This document shows positions 41,906-51,818 of a stretch of 64,000 nt of DNA, in pieces. This DNA is from a bacterium. Its GTDB lineage: Bacteria; UBP4; UBA4092; JAOAEQ01. The notes under the pieces were generated by a model, which had not been told where the DNA came from, searched no databases, and saw only the letters and a program-made list of their open reading frames with translations. Each line of letters opens with the position of its first letter. Position 1 is the stretch's first letter. The stretch lies in assembly GCA_026416715.1 (NCBI GenBank), contig JAOAEQ010000003.1, positions 69,040-133,039 of the forward strand, given 5' to 3'. Position numbers and translations under genes: made by a program.

Positions 41906-44314
41906 GTGTCGAAAAGAAAAAGCAATAAACCAAATCACATGCGCACCAAAAATAGCAATGCTCCATTAACACCTGATGAACTTCGGAACCTTGATGCTTA
42001 TTGGCGAGCAGCAAATTATCTATCCGTCGGGCAGATATATCTGTTGGATAATCCGCTGTTAAAAACTCCGCTAAAAAAAGAACATATCAAACCACGACTG
42101 TTAGGTCATTGGGGAACAACTCCCGGATTAAATTTTATTTATGTCCATTTAAATCGGGTAATTAAAAAATTCGGGTTAAATATGATTTATATCATCGGAC
42201 CCGGTCATGGCGGACCCGGGTTAGTAGCGAATGCGTATCTTGAAGGGACGTATACCGAATTCTATCCGCATATTTCGCAGGATGTTGAAGGAATGAAAAG
42301 ATTATTCAAACAGTTTTCTTTTCCGGGCGGGATACCGAGTCATGTCGCTCCGGAGACGCCCGGTTCGATCCATGAAGGTGGTGAACTCGGTTATGCGCTA
42401 GCGCATGCGTATGGTGCCGCGTTCGATAATCCGGATTTAATTGTTGCCTGTATCGTTGGAGATGGCGAAGCGGAAACCGGACCATTAGCTACGAGCTGGC
42501 ATTCGAACAAGTTTTTAAATCCTGTAACTGACGGTGCGGTTCTGCCGATTCTGCATCTGAACGGATATAAAATCGCTAATCCAACCGTTTTGGCTCGTTT
42601 ACCGCATGACGAACTTGAAAGCTTATTCATCGGGTATGGATATAAACCCTATTTTGTTGAAGGTGATGATCCCAAACACATGCATCAGCTTATGGCAAAA
42701 ACGTTAGATACCATCATCAACGAACTCCATGCTATCCAGAAAAAAGCAAGAATAACTGGCAACCGTTTTCGTCCAATCTGGCCAATGATTATCCTGCGAA
42801 CACCAAAAGGATGGACTGGGCCAAAAGCGGTTGATGGTAAACAAATTGAAGGAACGTGGCGGTCGCACCAAGTTCCGTTATCAAACATAGCGTCTAATCC
42901 CAAGAATATTAAACTATTAGAAAAATGGATGAAAAGTTATCAGCCGCAAAAACTGTTTGATACCACCGGAAAGCTTCGACCAGAATTAGCAAAGTTAGCG
43001 CCGATAGGTTCTCAACGAATGAGCGCAAACCCACATGCGAACGGCGGTCTTTTGCTCAAAGATTTGAAACTACCTGATTTTAAAAATTATGCGGTTGATG
43101 TTCCATCTCCCGGAACCGTAGTTGCGGAATCGACTCGAATTATGGGTAAATTTCTCCGTGATGTTATGAAATTGAACCAGGAGACGAAAAATTTCCGGAT
43201 ATTCGGTCCTGACGAAACAGCATCGAACCGATTAGATTCGGTATTTGAGGTGACTAACCGGACTTGGATGGCGCAACGGATTCCTGAAGATGATTATCTA
43301 TCTCCTGATGGACGGGTTATGGAAGTATTGAGTGAACATTTATGTCAAGGATGGTTAGAAGGATATTTGCTAACCGGTCGACATGGATTTTTCTCCTGTT
43401 ATGAAGCGTTCATCCATATCGTGGATTCAATGTTTAACCAGCATGCGAAATGGCTAAAAGTAACCCGGCATATTCCCTGGCGTAAACCGATTGCATCATT
43501 AAATTATCTCCTAACGTCGCATGTCTGGCGGCAAGACCATAACGGATTCTCGCATCAAGACCCCGGATTTATTGACCACGTGGTGAATAAAAAAGCGGAA
43601 ATTATTCGGGTATATCTTCCACCGGATGCAAACACCTTGTTATCGGTTACTGACCACTGTTTACGAAGTCGGAATTATGTGAATGTTATCATTGCAGGGA
43701 AACAACCGGCGTTGCAATATCTGGATATGGACTCAGCGATTAAACATTGCACGGCAGGTATCAGTATCTGGGAGTGGGCGAGTAATGATAAAGGCGGAGA
43801 ACCAGATGTGGTTATGGCATGTGCTGGAGATGTTCCGACATTAGAAACTCTCGCTGCGGTTGATATTTTACGGCAAAATTTCCCTGACCTAAAAATCCGG
43901 GTGATTAATGTTGTTGATTTGATGGCACTGCAGCCACCGAGCGAACATCCGCATGGATTGTCAGATAAAGATTTCGATGCGATGTTTACAATCAATAAAC
44001 CGATTATTTTTGCATTTCATGGATATCCGTGGCTTATCCATCGGTTAACCTATCGGAGAACTAACCACCCCAACCTCCATGTCCGTGGTTATAAAGAAGA
44101 AGGAACTACAACTACGCCATTTGATATGACCGTTCTGAATCAGGTTGACCGATTCCATCTAGCGAATGATGTTATTGACCGGGTTCCGAAACTCGGTTCC
44201 GCTGCTGGATATGTTAAACAACTCATTCGCGATAAACTCATCTTGCATCGTCAATATATTACCCAAACCGGTGATGATTTACCGGAAATTCGTAACTGGA
44301 AATGGCCATATTGA
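41906..44314 (+). CDS. xfp: Phosphoketolase
   Basis: Thiamine-diphosphate enzyme that splits xylulose 5-phosphate and/or fructose 6-phosphate with phosphate to acetyl phosphate and a sugar phosphate. 802 residues, the usual length. Family marks: [73 protein letters not shown] and [28 protein letters not shown] start at 41906 with GAAAGGAG 8 nt upstream. No phosphotransacetylase is in the window; two acetate-kinase-like genes lie 7 kb away. Confidence 0.97.
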   Translation: MSKRKSNKPNHMRTKNSNAPLTPDELRNLDAYWRAANYLSVGQIYLLDNPLLKTPLKKEHIKPRLLGHWGTTPGLNFIYVHLNRVIKKFGLNMIYIIGPGHGGPGLVANAYLEGTYTEFYPHISQDVEGMKRLFKQFSFPGGIPSHVAPETPGSIHEGGELGYALAHAYGAAFDNPDLIVACIVGDGEAETGPLATSWHSNKFLNPVTDGAVLPILHLNGYKIANPTVLARLPHDELESLFIGYGYKPYFVEGDDPKHMHQLMAKTLDTIINELHAIQKKARITGNRFRPIWPMIILRTPKGWTGPKAVDGKQIEGTWRSHQVPLSNIASNPKNIKLLEKWMKSYQPQKLFDTTGKLRPELAKLAPIGSQRMSANPHANGGLLLKDLKLPDFKNYAVDVPSPGTVVAESTRIMGKFLRDVMKLNQETKNFRIFGPDETASNRLDSVFEVTNRTWMAQRIPEDDYLSPDGRVMEVLSEHLCQGWLEGYLLTGRHGFFSCYEAFIHIVDSMFNQHAKWLKVTRHIPWRKPIASLNYLLTSHVWRQDHNGFSHQDPGFIDHVVNKKAEIIRVYLPPDANTLLSVTDHCLRSRNYVNVIIAGKQPALQYLDMDSAIKHCTAGISIWEWASNDKGGEPDVVMACAGDVPTLETLAAVDILRQNFPDLKIRVINVVDLMALQPPSEHPHGLSDKDFDAMFTINKPIIFAFHGYPWLIHRLTYRRTNHPNLHVRGYKEEGTTTTPFDMTVLNQVDRFHLANDVIDRVPKLGSAAGYVKQLIRDKLILHRQYITQTGDDLPEIRNWKWPY

Positions 44315-44404
44315 ACAAAATGCATCGACCGACTAGGTATCATCTTGCAAGTGGAGATAAATTTTCAGTATAATTTTTTACTCAAACTCTTATAATTTCT
44401 TAAT

Positions 44405-44445
44405 AATGATTACTATGAGAACAACATCAAGGTAATCATTTTTTT
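44405..44445 (+). terminator. Terminator after phosphoketolase
   Basis: AATGATTAC (44405-44413) pairs with GTAATCATT (44432-44440) around an 18-nt loop and is followed by a T-run. It ends 5 nt before the next ATG, so it may also control that gene. Confidence 0.65.
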
Positions 44446-44449
44446 ATAT

Positions 44450-45391
44450 ATGATTGAGGTAAATAATCTTACCCGATATTATGGGAATTTAGCAGCGATT
44501 CGGGACGTGAGTTTTAAAGTGCAACCGGGAGAAATTCTTGGTTTTCTTGGACCGAATGCGGCGGGAAAAACGACTACGATGCGTATCATTACCGGATTCC
44601 TACCCGCAAATAGCGGGACGGTTCGAGTAGCAGGATTTGATATCGCGACGCAAAGTCTAGAAGCACGGAAACGTATCGGTTATCTTCCGGAAAACGCGCC
44701 GTTATATCCGGATATGACGGTTGCTGGATATTTATTATTCCATGCAAAAATTAAAGGGGTCGCAAAAAAAGACCGAGCTGACCGAGTTGAAGATGTGCTG
44801 AAAAGCTGTTATATAACCGATGTTCGGGATAAACTGATTGGCAAGTTATCGAAAGGATATCGCCAGCGGGTAGGACTAGCGCAAGCGATAATCCACAATC
44901 CGCCGGTATTGATTCTCGATGAACCGACCATAGGGCTAGACCCGATAGCTATTCGGGAAACGCGCGATCTAATTAAAAGTCTTGCTGGAAGGCATACCGT
45001 TATATTAAGCACACATATTCTTCCGGAAGTAAGTATGACCTGTTCCCGAGTGGTAATTATCAATAAAGGACAAGTTGTCGCAGAAGATACTCCGGAGAAT
45101 TTAACCGCGCAACTTCGTGGTTTTCAACGATTTTTTATCGAAATTAAACAGTCAGCTAATGAACTGGTTGATATTTTAAAAAAGATACGCGGGGTTACTA
45201 ACATTGTTCAAGAATCAGAACGGCAATTTGTAATTGAAAGTGAAATGAATACTGATATTCGTGATGAAGTTGCGTCAATAATCGTTAATCGCGGGTTAGG
45301 GTTACTTGAACTTCGGCCAATCCGAATGACTTTAGAAGATGTTTTTGTGCAATTAACGACAAAAGAAGAAACAGAAGCAACAAAAGATTGA
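44450..45391 (+). CDS. ABC transporter ATP-binding protein (GldA-type)
   Basis: 313 residues: Walker A GPNAAGKTTTMR, signature LSKGYRQRVGLAQAI, Walker B VLILDEPTIGLDP and switch His STHI, then a C-terminal domain of about 90 residues typical of ABC-2 type exporters. First of three genes with the permease at 45421 and the GldG-like protein at 46287. In Bacteroidetes the Gld set is tied to gliding; outside that group the role is unknown. No ribosome site is seen behind the terminator. Confidence 0.92.
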   Translation: MIEVNNLTRYYGNLAAIRDVSFKVQPGEILGFLGPNAAGKTTTMRIITGFLPANSGTVRVAGFDIATQSLEARKRIGYLPENAPLYPDMTVAGYLLFHAKIKGVAKKDRADRVEDVLKSCYITDVRDKLIGKLSKGYRQRVGLAQAIIHNPPVLILDEPTIGLDPIAIRETRDLIKSLAGRHTVILSTHILPEVSMTCSRVVIINKGQVVAEDTPENLTAQLRGFQRFFIEIKQSANELVDILKKIRGVTNIVQESERQFVIESEMNTDIRDEVASIIVNRGLGLLELRPIRMTLEDVFVQLTTKEETEATKD

Positions 45392-45420
45392 AACGAACCG
45401 TAACGGGTGGATAACCGTAT

Positions 45421-46131
45421 ATGAGAAATGTATATTATATTGCGCAACGAGAAATAAAATCATATTTTAGTTCACCGATTGCTTATGTGTTAATAGCAGC
45501 GTTTTTATTAGTCAGCGGATTTTTCTATGTGGTTATTATTAATTTTACCAGAACCGCAGAGTTGGGTTTGTTGTTCCATAATATAGCGATTATGTTACTG
45601 CTGTTAAGTCCGGTGATAACCATGCGGTTGATTGCTGAAGAACGTCGAACCGGAACTATCGAATTGTTGTTAACTGCGCCGATAACTGAAACCGAAGCGG
45701 TGGTTGGAAAATACTTCGGAGCGGTATGCGTGTATCTACTTATGCTCATATTAACGTTGCATTTTCCGCTTTTCTTAATCGCGTTCGGCAATCCGGATAA
45801 AGGACCAATTATTTCTGGATATCTCGGGTTATTCCTCATGGGAAGTTCGTTTTTAGCTATTGGCATATTAGCTTCATCATTCGCTCGAAACCAGATAGTC
45901 GCTGCTGTTTTCGGTTTTAGTCTCCTATTACTTTTATGGCTATTTAGCGCTATCGCGCAACAATTCAGCGGTCCGGTTGGTTCAGTTATCCAGTATCTGT
46001 CAATTTACGAACATTTTAATAATTTTATCCGCGGAATTATTGATACTCAAGATATCATCTATTTTTTATCGTTTATCATTATCGCGCTATTTTTAGCAGT
46101 CAGAGTAATGCACAATAAAAAGTGGAAGTAA
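45421..46131 (+). CDS. ABC-2 type permease (GldF-like)
   Basis: 236 residues, six membrane segments, starting with YIAQREIKSYFSSPIAYVLIAAF and containing the ABC-2 pattern RLIAEERRTGTIELLLTAPITETEAVVGKY after the second helix. It forms the membrane channel for the ATPase encoded 30 bp upstream. Confidence 0.9.
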   Translation: MRNVYYIAQREIKSYFSSPIAYVLIAAFLLVSGFFYVVIINFTRTAELGLLFHNIAIMLLLLSPVITMRLIAEERRTGTIELLLTAPITETEAVVGKYFGAVCVYLLMLILTLHFPLFLIAFGNPDKGPIISGYLGLFLMGSSFLAIGILASSFARNQIVAAVFGFSLLLLLWLFSAIAQQFSGPVGSVIQYLSIYEHFNNFIRGIIDTQDIIYFLSFIIIALFLAVRVMHNKKWK

Positions 46132-46143
46132 CCAGGCAAGTAG

Positions 46144-46259
46144 TTACATAGTTGCATGGTTACATAGATACATCAGTTTGTATAAGGTAAAGGAATCGGT
46201 TTAGGTTGATGTAGCGGATCAATTCGATAATCCGCCTAAGGGCTTGTTCAATCAAGCTC
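46144..46259. repeat. REP-like intergenic element with two hairpins and short direct repeats
   Basis: TTACATAG occurs at 46144-46151 and 46160-46167. It is followed by hairpin GCGGAT/ATCCGC (46214-46219 with 46230-46235) and hairpin GGGCTTG/CAAGCTC (46240-46246 with 46253-46259, one G-T pair). On the minus strand the last part begins GTAGGAGCTTG, reminiscent of REP-type palindromes. It lies between two genes of the same ABC unit. Confidence 0.4.
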
Positions 46260-46286
46260 CTACGTATAAGTTATAATTTTCGAACA

Positions 46287-47840
46287 ATGGTAAACAGAAG
46301 AATTATGGTTAGAAAACTTATTCCTGGAATTGGTATTATCGGCATCATAGGACTTATCATTTGTCTTGGCATACTGTTGGTTATCCCGACTTTCCCTTTG
46401 TGGCTGAAAATTGCTACGGGAATCAGTACAATTTTAACCTTATTGTATGTTGGGTATTATTGGGATAACATCATGCGATGGCTAAAAAGTGCTCCATTTC
46501 TTACCGGCGCAAACACTACCGTATTTATTCTAGCTATCATCGTCATATTCGGCTTGATTAACTATCTCGGGGTTCGGCATCACAAACAATTTGATTTGAC
46601 CAAAAGTAAAAAGTTTACGTTGTCTGAGCAGACGAAAAAAATCGTTCGTGGGATTAAACAGCCAGTGTTAATTACTGCATATTACCGGCAAATCCATCCC
46701 GAATATGATACGGTTAAAACGCTATTAAACCAATATACCGCATTAAATCCGAAAATTTCGGTGCAGTTTGTTGATATTCAGGTTAATCCCAGAAAAGCAT
46801 TGCAAGACGGGGTTCGGTATGATGGAACCAGTATTCTGGAGTCCGAAGGTAGAAAAGAACGAATTACCGGAAATGAAGAACGGGATTTTACTGCAGCGCT
46901 CCTGAAACTAACCAAACTCGGGAAAAATAAAATTTACTTTATTTCCGGTCACGGAGAACATAGTCTTGATGCGTATAACGAAGATGGATATAGCCAACTA
47001 AAAGAAGCATTACTCAATGAAAATTATCTGGTGAATACGCTCTCACTTACCCAGATGACTACAATACCAGCCGATGCAGCAGTAATCGTTATCGGTGGTC
47101 CGAAAAAAGAATTATTAGCTAACGAGGTTCAATTATTATCCGCATATTTGAAATCAGGTGGGAAATCCTTAATTCTACTCGACCCAGCTCCTGAAGGTAG
47201 TTCACTAGCTCCGATTTTAGAAGAATGGCACATCAAAGCAAATAAGAATATCGTGGTAGATTTAGCAAGTTATGCATTTCCGAATATCGCCATTCCTGCG
47301 GTGAGAGAATATCCCTGGCATGAGATTACTCGGTCGTTAGAAGGATTGAGCACAATCTATCCTTTAGCAAGGTCAATCAGTATTGATACTGGATTACCGG
47401 ACGGTTTAACAGTATATCCATTAGTAAAATCAAGCGATGAAAGCTGGGGCGTTACCGACCTAAATCGAGCGAAAATTGACCGAACAAAAGATAGTCCCGG
47501 ACCGTTAAATCTCGCGGTTACGGTAACTAAAAAAGTAACTGAATTAACTGGAATTGATACGACTATAGCAGTTCCCGAGACACGATTAGTCGTATTCGGT
47601 GATTCCGATTTTGTCAGTAACGCATTTCTTGATAAAGTTGGCAATCGAGATATTTTCTTAAATTCACTTGCCTGGTTAGTTGAACAACCGGAATTAGTTG
47701 GTATCCGCGCGAAAGAACCGGAACAGCGGCAGATATTCCTTATTGGTTATCAATGGCGATTAGTCGCGTTCACCAGTCTTTTATTCTTACCCTTAATCGT
47801 CTTCTTTGCTGGGATAGTGGTTTGGTGGAAACGGAGATAA
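46287..47840 (+). CDS. GldG-like ABC auxiliary protein
   Basis: 517 residues. Two N-terminal membrane helices and a third near residues 80-100, a long periplasmic region (LTEQ-like start FDLTKSKKFTLSEQTKKIVRGIKQPVLITAYY, with IYFISGHGEHSLD) and one C-terminal helix before KRR. This is the GldG architecture: an ABC-2-associated protein with a substrate-binding-like exported domain. It completes the three-gene set, although a 155-bp repeat-bearing gap separates it from the permease. Confidence 0.88.
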   Translation: MVNRRIMVRKLIPGIGIIGIIGLIICLGILLVIPTFPLWLKIATGISTILTLLYVGYYWDNIMRWLKSAPFLTGANTTVFILAIIVIFGLINYLGVRHHKQFDLTKSKKFTLSEQTKKIVRGIKQPVLITAYYRQIHPEYDTVKTLLNQYTALNPKISVQFVDIQVNPRKALQDGVRYDGTSILESEGRKERITGNEERDFTAALLKLTKLGKNKIYFISGHGEHSLDAYNEDGYSQLKEALLNENYLVNTLSLTQMTTIPADAAVIVIGGPKKELLANEVQLLSAYLKSGGKSLILLDPAPEGSSLAPILEEWHIKANKNIVVDLASYAFPNIAIPAVREYPWHEITRSLEGLSTIYPLARSISIDTGLPDGLTVYPLVKSSDESWGVTDLNRAKIDRTKDSPGPLNLAVTVTKKVTELTGIDTTIAVPETRLVVFGDSDFVSNAFLDKVGNRDIFLNSLAWLVEQPELVGIRAKEPEQRQIFLIGYQWRLVAFTSLLFLPLIVFFAGIVVWWKRR

Positions 47841-47927
47841 ATAAGATGATTATCCACAGATGTTCGAACTAGATACTACGATTTTTTAATCTATGTAGTC
47901 ATTTAAGAAATCTGTATAATCAGGTAT

Positions 47928-50333
47928 ATGGACCGGCCGCTGGTCGTTATTACCCTATGTTTTATCTGTGGTCTTACCCTTGGCCATTATGTTAGTATTT
48001 CTATTTCCTTCCTATTTGTTATCAGCCTTCTTTTACTCATTATTTCTGCTATTCTGATTCATCACGAAAAAGATGCTTCGGTAATTATTCTAGTTCTCGC
48101 AGGATTATTGGGTGTTATCCATATAGAACGAACGGAACGGAACAACCGTTTTCGGTTAGCATATATTGACTCGATTTCAAAGTATTCACCGATTAATCTA
48201 ACCGGAAGAGTAGTTGATAGTTCACATAGAACGAATGGGGAAATGGCGTTAACCATTGACCGAGTAAAATTCTATTATAACCAAACGTGGTATGATTTCA
48301 GCGGACAAATTTTGGTTATCCTACCTGCTCAAGAGAATATATCCGTTGATTCCAATTCGGCTAAAGAACCAACTCGGTATTTTTACGGCGATAGAATACA
48401 AGTGTATGGAACAGTCCAGATAGCTCCAGAACCTGCCAATCCCGGTGAATTTAATTATCGCGAATATTTATTGCAAGAAGAAATATATGGCATTGTTAAC
48501 TGCTGGAACGCTGCTGATATTCAAAATCTTTCAGTGAGTTCTTTTGGAGTTTGTGAACGCATTCTTCGCCTCGCATCAAAAATTAAATATTATTACGTTT
48601 GCATTAATAATGCTACTCTTCCACCTACACACGCCGCATTATTAAACGGGATTGTTCTTGGTGAAAAAACTGAATTAGCCGATGATATAAAAGAAGCATT
48701 TATTCGTTCTGGAATATTTCACCTCTTGGTCGTTAGTGGGAGCAATGTCATGTTAATTGCGGTTATCGTTTTCGTTGTGCTAAAGGTATTCCGAGTGAAA
48801 CGGAGAATCGCTGCGTTGGTTTCGATTCCATTAGTTATCCTGTATGCGCTGGTTGCAGGATATCAACCGCCGGTATCTCGTGCGACAATTATCGCGGTTA
48901 TGGTGCTGCTTGGGCTAGCTACGAAACAAGATGTACAAATTATTAATAATCTCGGGATTGCTGCATTGATAGCTTTGATAGTTAATCCGTTGGATATTTT
49001 CGGTGCAAGTTTCCAACTTTCTTTTTTAACCGTTTTAAGTATCATCCTAATCTATCCGATTCTACAGCAATGGATGCCGTTTCCGAAGAAACTTTTTTCA
49101 GTGCAGCTAATCCTATATAGTTCCATTGCTGCGTTTATCGGGATTGCGCCGTTGTCAGCGTATTATTTTAATCTTTTACCGTTGATATCTCCGGTAACCA
49201 ACTTACTCGCTGTTCCAATCGTTACTATTAATCTGTCCGCCGGATTGGTTTCAGGTATTGTTTACCCTTTTTCACCAGCATTAACCCAGTTGGTTGCAAA
49301 TACGAACTGGTTACTGCTAACGATTCTCATGAAAGTAGTTACATTTTTCTATTTCATTCCGGGAAGTTATATCTATGTTGCTAGACCAGCATTATGGGTT
49401 ATCGTTCTTTATTACCTTTTTCTACAAGGTTTTATTTATGGCTTTTATCCAACGGTTTATGCGCCGAATTATGCGTTCCGTAAAAAGTGGCTGGTGGCTG
49501 TTTGGGGAGTTCTACTCCTTATCGTAGTGAATGCATTGATTCCGTGGAATCGGAACCTAGAACTAACCTTTTTGTCAGTCGGACAAGGGGATAGTGCATT
49601 CATTAAATTTCCAAATGGGAAAACGATGTTGATTGACGGCGGCGATTATTCTGCTGGGAAACGGATTGTAATACCATATTTACGTCGGCAAGGAGTCCAT
49701 CATTTAAATACGGTGGTATTATCCCATCCGCATAATGACCATCTCGGTGGTTTGATTCATGTATTAAGTAATATTCCAGTTGAAATGTTCATAGACAGTA
49801 ACCAAATGAGATATGATTCCGAGTATTATCCAAAGTTGTATGAAATAATTAATAAAAAAAATATAAAGACGGTCAAGGTGGCTCAAGGATACCAGATATC
49901 TCTGTTTAGCAGAGCAACGATAACTATTCTCCATCCACCAACTGAATTTCTTCAAACTACTCGTTCTGAAACGAATAATAATTCTATCGTGTTACGTGTA
50001 ATTTATGGTAAAGTAACCACGATATTTCCGGGAGATATTGAACAAGAAGCAGAACGGTATCTAGTCCGGAAAAGAATCACACTCGCAGCGACAATTTATA
50101 AAGTGCCACATCATGGTTCTGCTAGCTCGAATGAGTTAAGTTTTTTGCGCTCTGTTCGACCAGAAATAGCGATTATCTCAGTCGGGAGAAATAATTGGTT
50201 TAATTTACCATCGCTAGTTGTTCTGGAATCTTTGAAAAAAGATAATGCCCAGATATACCGAACTGATATCAACGGTGCGATTCGTCTTTGGACGGATGGC
50301 GATAAAATAAAAATTGCATCAATGAGAGATTAA
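47928..50333 (+). CDS. comEC: ComEC/Rec2 DNA-uptake channel
   Basis: 801 residues, full length. N-terminal helices and an OB-like domain (to about 190), the competence domain with multiple helices (LLNGIVLGEKTELADDIKEAFIRSGIFHLLVVSGSNVMLIA), and a C-terminal metallo-beta-lactamase-like domain (LSVGQGDSAFIKFPNGKTMLIDGG, LSHPHNDHLGG, PHHGSASS). It moves single-stranded DNA across the inner membrane; the last domain may be the nuclease. No other competence gene is in the window. Confidence 0.94.
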   Translation: MDRPLVVITLCFICGLTLGHYVSISISFLFVISLLLLIISAILIHHEKDASVIILVLAGLLGVIHIERTERNNRFRLAYIDSISKYSPINLTGRVVDSSHRTNGEMALTIDRVKFYYNQTWYDFSGQILVILPAQENISVDSNSAKEPTRYFYGDRIQVYGTVQIAPEPANPGEFNYREYLLQEEIYGIVNCWNAADIQNLSVSSFGVCERILRLASKIKYYYVCINNATLPPTHAALLNGIVLGEKTELADDIKEAFIRSGIFHLLVVSGSNVMLIAVIVFVVLKVFRVKRRIAALVSIPLVILYALVAGYQPPVSRATIIAVMVLLGLATKQDVQIINNLGIAALIALIVNPLDIFGASFQLSFLTVLSIILIYPILQQWMPFPKKLFSVQLILYSSIAAFIGIAPLSAYYFNLLPLISPVTNLLAVPIVTINLSAGLVSGIVYPFSPALTQLVANTNWLLLTILMKVVTFFYFIPGSYIYVARPALWVIVLYYLFLQGFIYGFYPTVYAPNYAFRKKWLVAVWGVLLLIVVNALIPWNRNLELTFLSVGQGDSAFIKFPNGKTMLIDGGDYSAGKRIVIPYLRRQGVHHLNTVVLSHPHNDHLGGLIHVLSNIPVEMFIDSNQMRYDSEYYPKLYEIINKKNIKTVKVAQGYQISLFSRATITILHPPTEFLQTTRSETNNNSIVLRVIYGKVTTIFPGDIEQEAERYLVRKRITLAATIYKVPHHGSASSNELSFLRSVRPEIAIISVGRNNWFNLPSLVVLESLKKDNAQIYRTDINGAIRLWTDGDKIKIASMRD

Positions 50334-50405
50334 CCGCAATAATCTCAAAACTGAATAGACCAAGCGGTTGGTTATCGTTCGAGAACAAGAAAGTTTTCAT
50401 CCCCT

Positions 50406-51818
50406 ATGCATAATCGGAATTATATATCAAATGGACTGTTAATCTTTATCTTTTTTTTATCGTACTATTTACTTACCTTTGGTCGGTCACAAGAGTATTC
50501 CTATTTTGATGGTTCGATAATGTTTAATGTTACAAAAAGTATTGTCGAAGATGGCAGTTTAAAATCACGGGTACCGGGCATATATCGCGGCGGAGTTGAA
50601 GTAGTACATTCGCAGTATGGTTTAGGATTTTCAATTGTGACTATTCCAATGTACCTATTGTTGAAATTTATTGCACAGCAGACTGGAATATTTCAGTTTG
50701 AATCAATTGCTCGAGCAGCACCGATGCTAACGAATGTATTGATTACTGCTTTAACCTGTACACTACTATTTTCATTCGGGAATCAATTGTTTCGCAACAA
50801 ACGGATAGCGTTTTTCATAACCGCTATTTATGGACTTGCGACAATGGCGTGGCCATATTCCCGCTATGATTTTTCTGAACCGTTAGCCGGTTTATGTATC
50901 TTCGGAGCGATATATACATTATTTCTTTTTCAACAGGGGAAACAGAACTATTGGTTGGTGATAAGTAGTCTTGCAATAAGTTTTGCGTTATTTACTCGAA
51001 TTGTTGAAGTGATTTCGTTGCCATTTTGGTTTTTGTATTTATATCAACTCTTGAAAGAAAAGAAAGCAACGGTTAGTAAACGGTTCTTCATCCAAATATT
51101 CTTACCGTTAATATTAACCGGAATCGCTTATTTCTGGTACAATTATTACCGCTACGGCAACATTTTTACTACCGGCTATGGATTAGATTTACGGATTCAA
51201 ACTTTAGTCCGGAATTTTCTGCCTGGGTTGTATGGACTTTTGTTAAGTCCGGGAAAAGGATTGTTCTGGTATAATCCGCCATTATTGTTATTTCTGACAT
51301 CAATCCCAATTGTATATAACCGAGACCGGTCGTTATTTTATTGTGCAAATGGAATTATCCTTGCCCATTTGGTTACCTATTCTGCATGGACTGCTTGGGA
51401 AGGTGGTTGGTGCTGGGGACCGCGCCTGCTATTGCCGATACTCCCTTGGTTGGTTTTATTAAGCGGGTATTGGCTTGAAACTAGGCGCATCCAAATGCTT
51501 AGCTGGTTTTTATTTTTATGCGGATTTATTATCCAGTTTCTCGGAATTGTCTTTCCTTATAACCACTATATCTATTCTACCTTATCCAATGGTATCCCGT
51601 TTTCGGCGTTACTGTTTCAAGTTCAACATAGTCCGATTCTAGGACATTTGATTTTGCTTTTTCAATATCCGATGTATCTCTGGGATTTCGCGTTGGTAGC
51701 TACTGTTCCTGATTCGATTAGATACTATAAACTCGGTGCAATAGTTATTCTGGTATTTATTTTTATTTCTTCAACCGTCATTTTAACGAAACGAGTCATC
51801 AATCCGTATGAAAATTAA
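50406..51818 (+). CDS. GT-C type membrane glycosyltransferase-like protein
   Basis: 470 residues with about 10 membrane helices. An acidic first loop, SYFDGSIMFNVTKSIVEDGSL, and WEGGWCWGPRLLLPILPWLVLL near the C-terminus resemble GT-C (lipid-phosphate-sugar) transferases. It shares its layout with the protein at 53453. It overlaps the next gene by 11 bp. Sugar and acceptor are unknown. Confidence 0.7.
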   Translation: MHNRNYISNGLLIFIFFLSYYLLTFGRSQEYSYFDGSIMFNVTKSIVEDGSLKSRVPGIYRGGVEVVHSQYGLGFSIVTIPMYLLLKFIAQQTGIFQFESIARAAPMLTNVLITALTCTLLFSFGNQLFRNKRIAFFITAIYGLATMAWPYSRYDFSEPLAGLCIFGAIYTLFLFQQGKQNYWLVISSLAISFALFTRIVEVISLPFWFLYLYQLLKEKKATVSKRFFIQIFLPLILTGIAYFWYNYYRYGNIFTTGYGLDLRIQTLVRNFLPGLYGLLLSPGKGLFWYNPPLLLFLTSIPIVYNRDRSLFYCANGIILAHLVTYSAWTAWEGGWCWGPRLLLPILPWLVLLSGYWLETRRIQMLSWFLFLCGFIIQFLGIVFPYNHYIYSTLSNGIPFSALLFQVQHSPILGHLILLFQYPMYLWDFALVATVPDSIRYYKLGAIVILVFIFISSTVILTKRVINPYEN

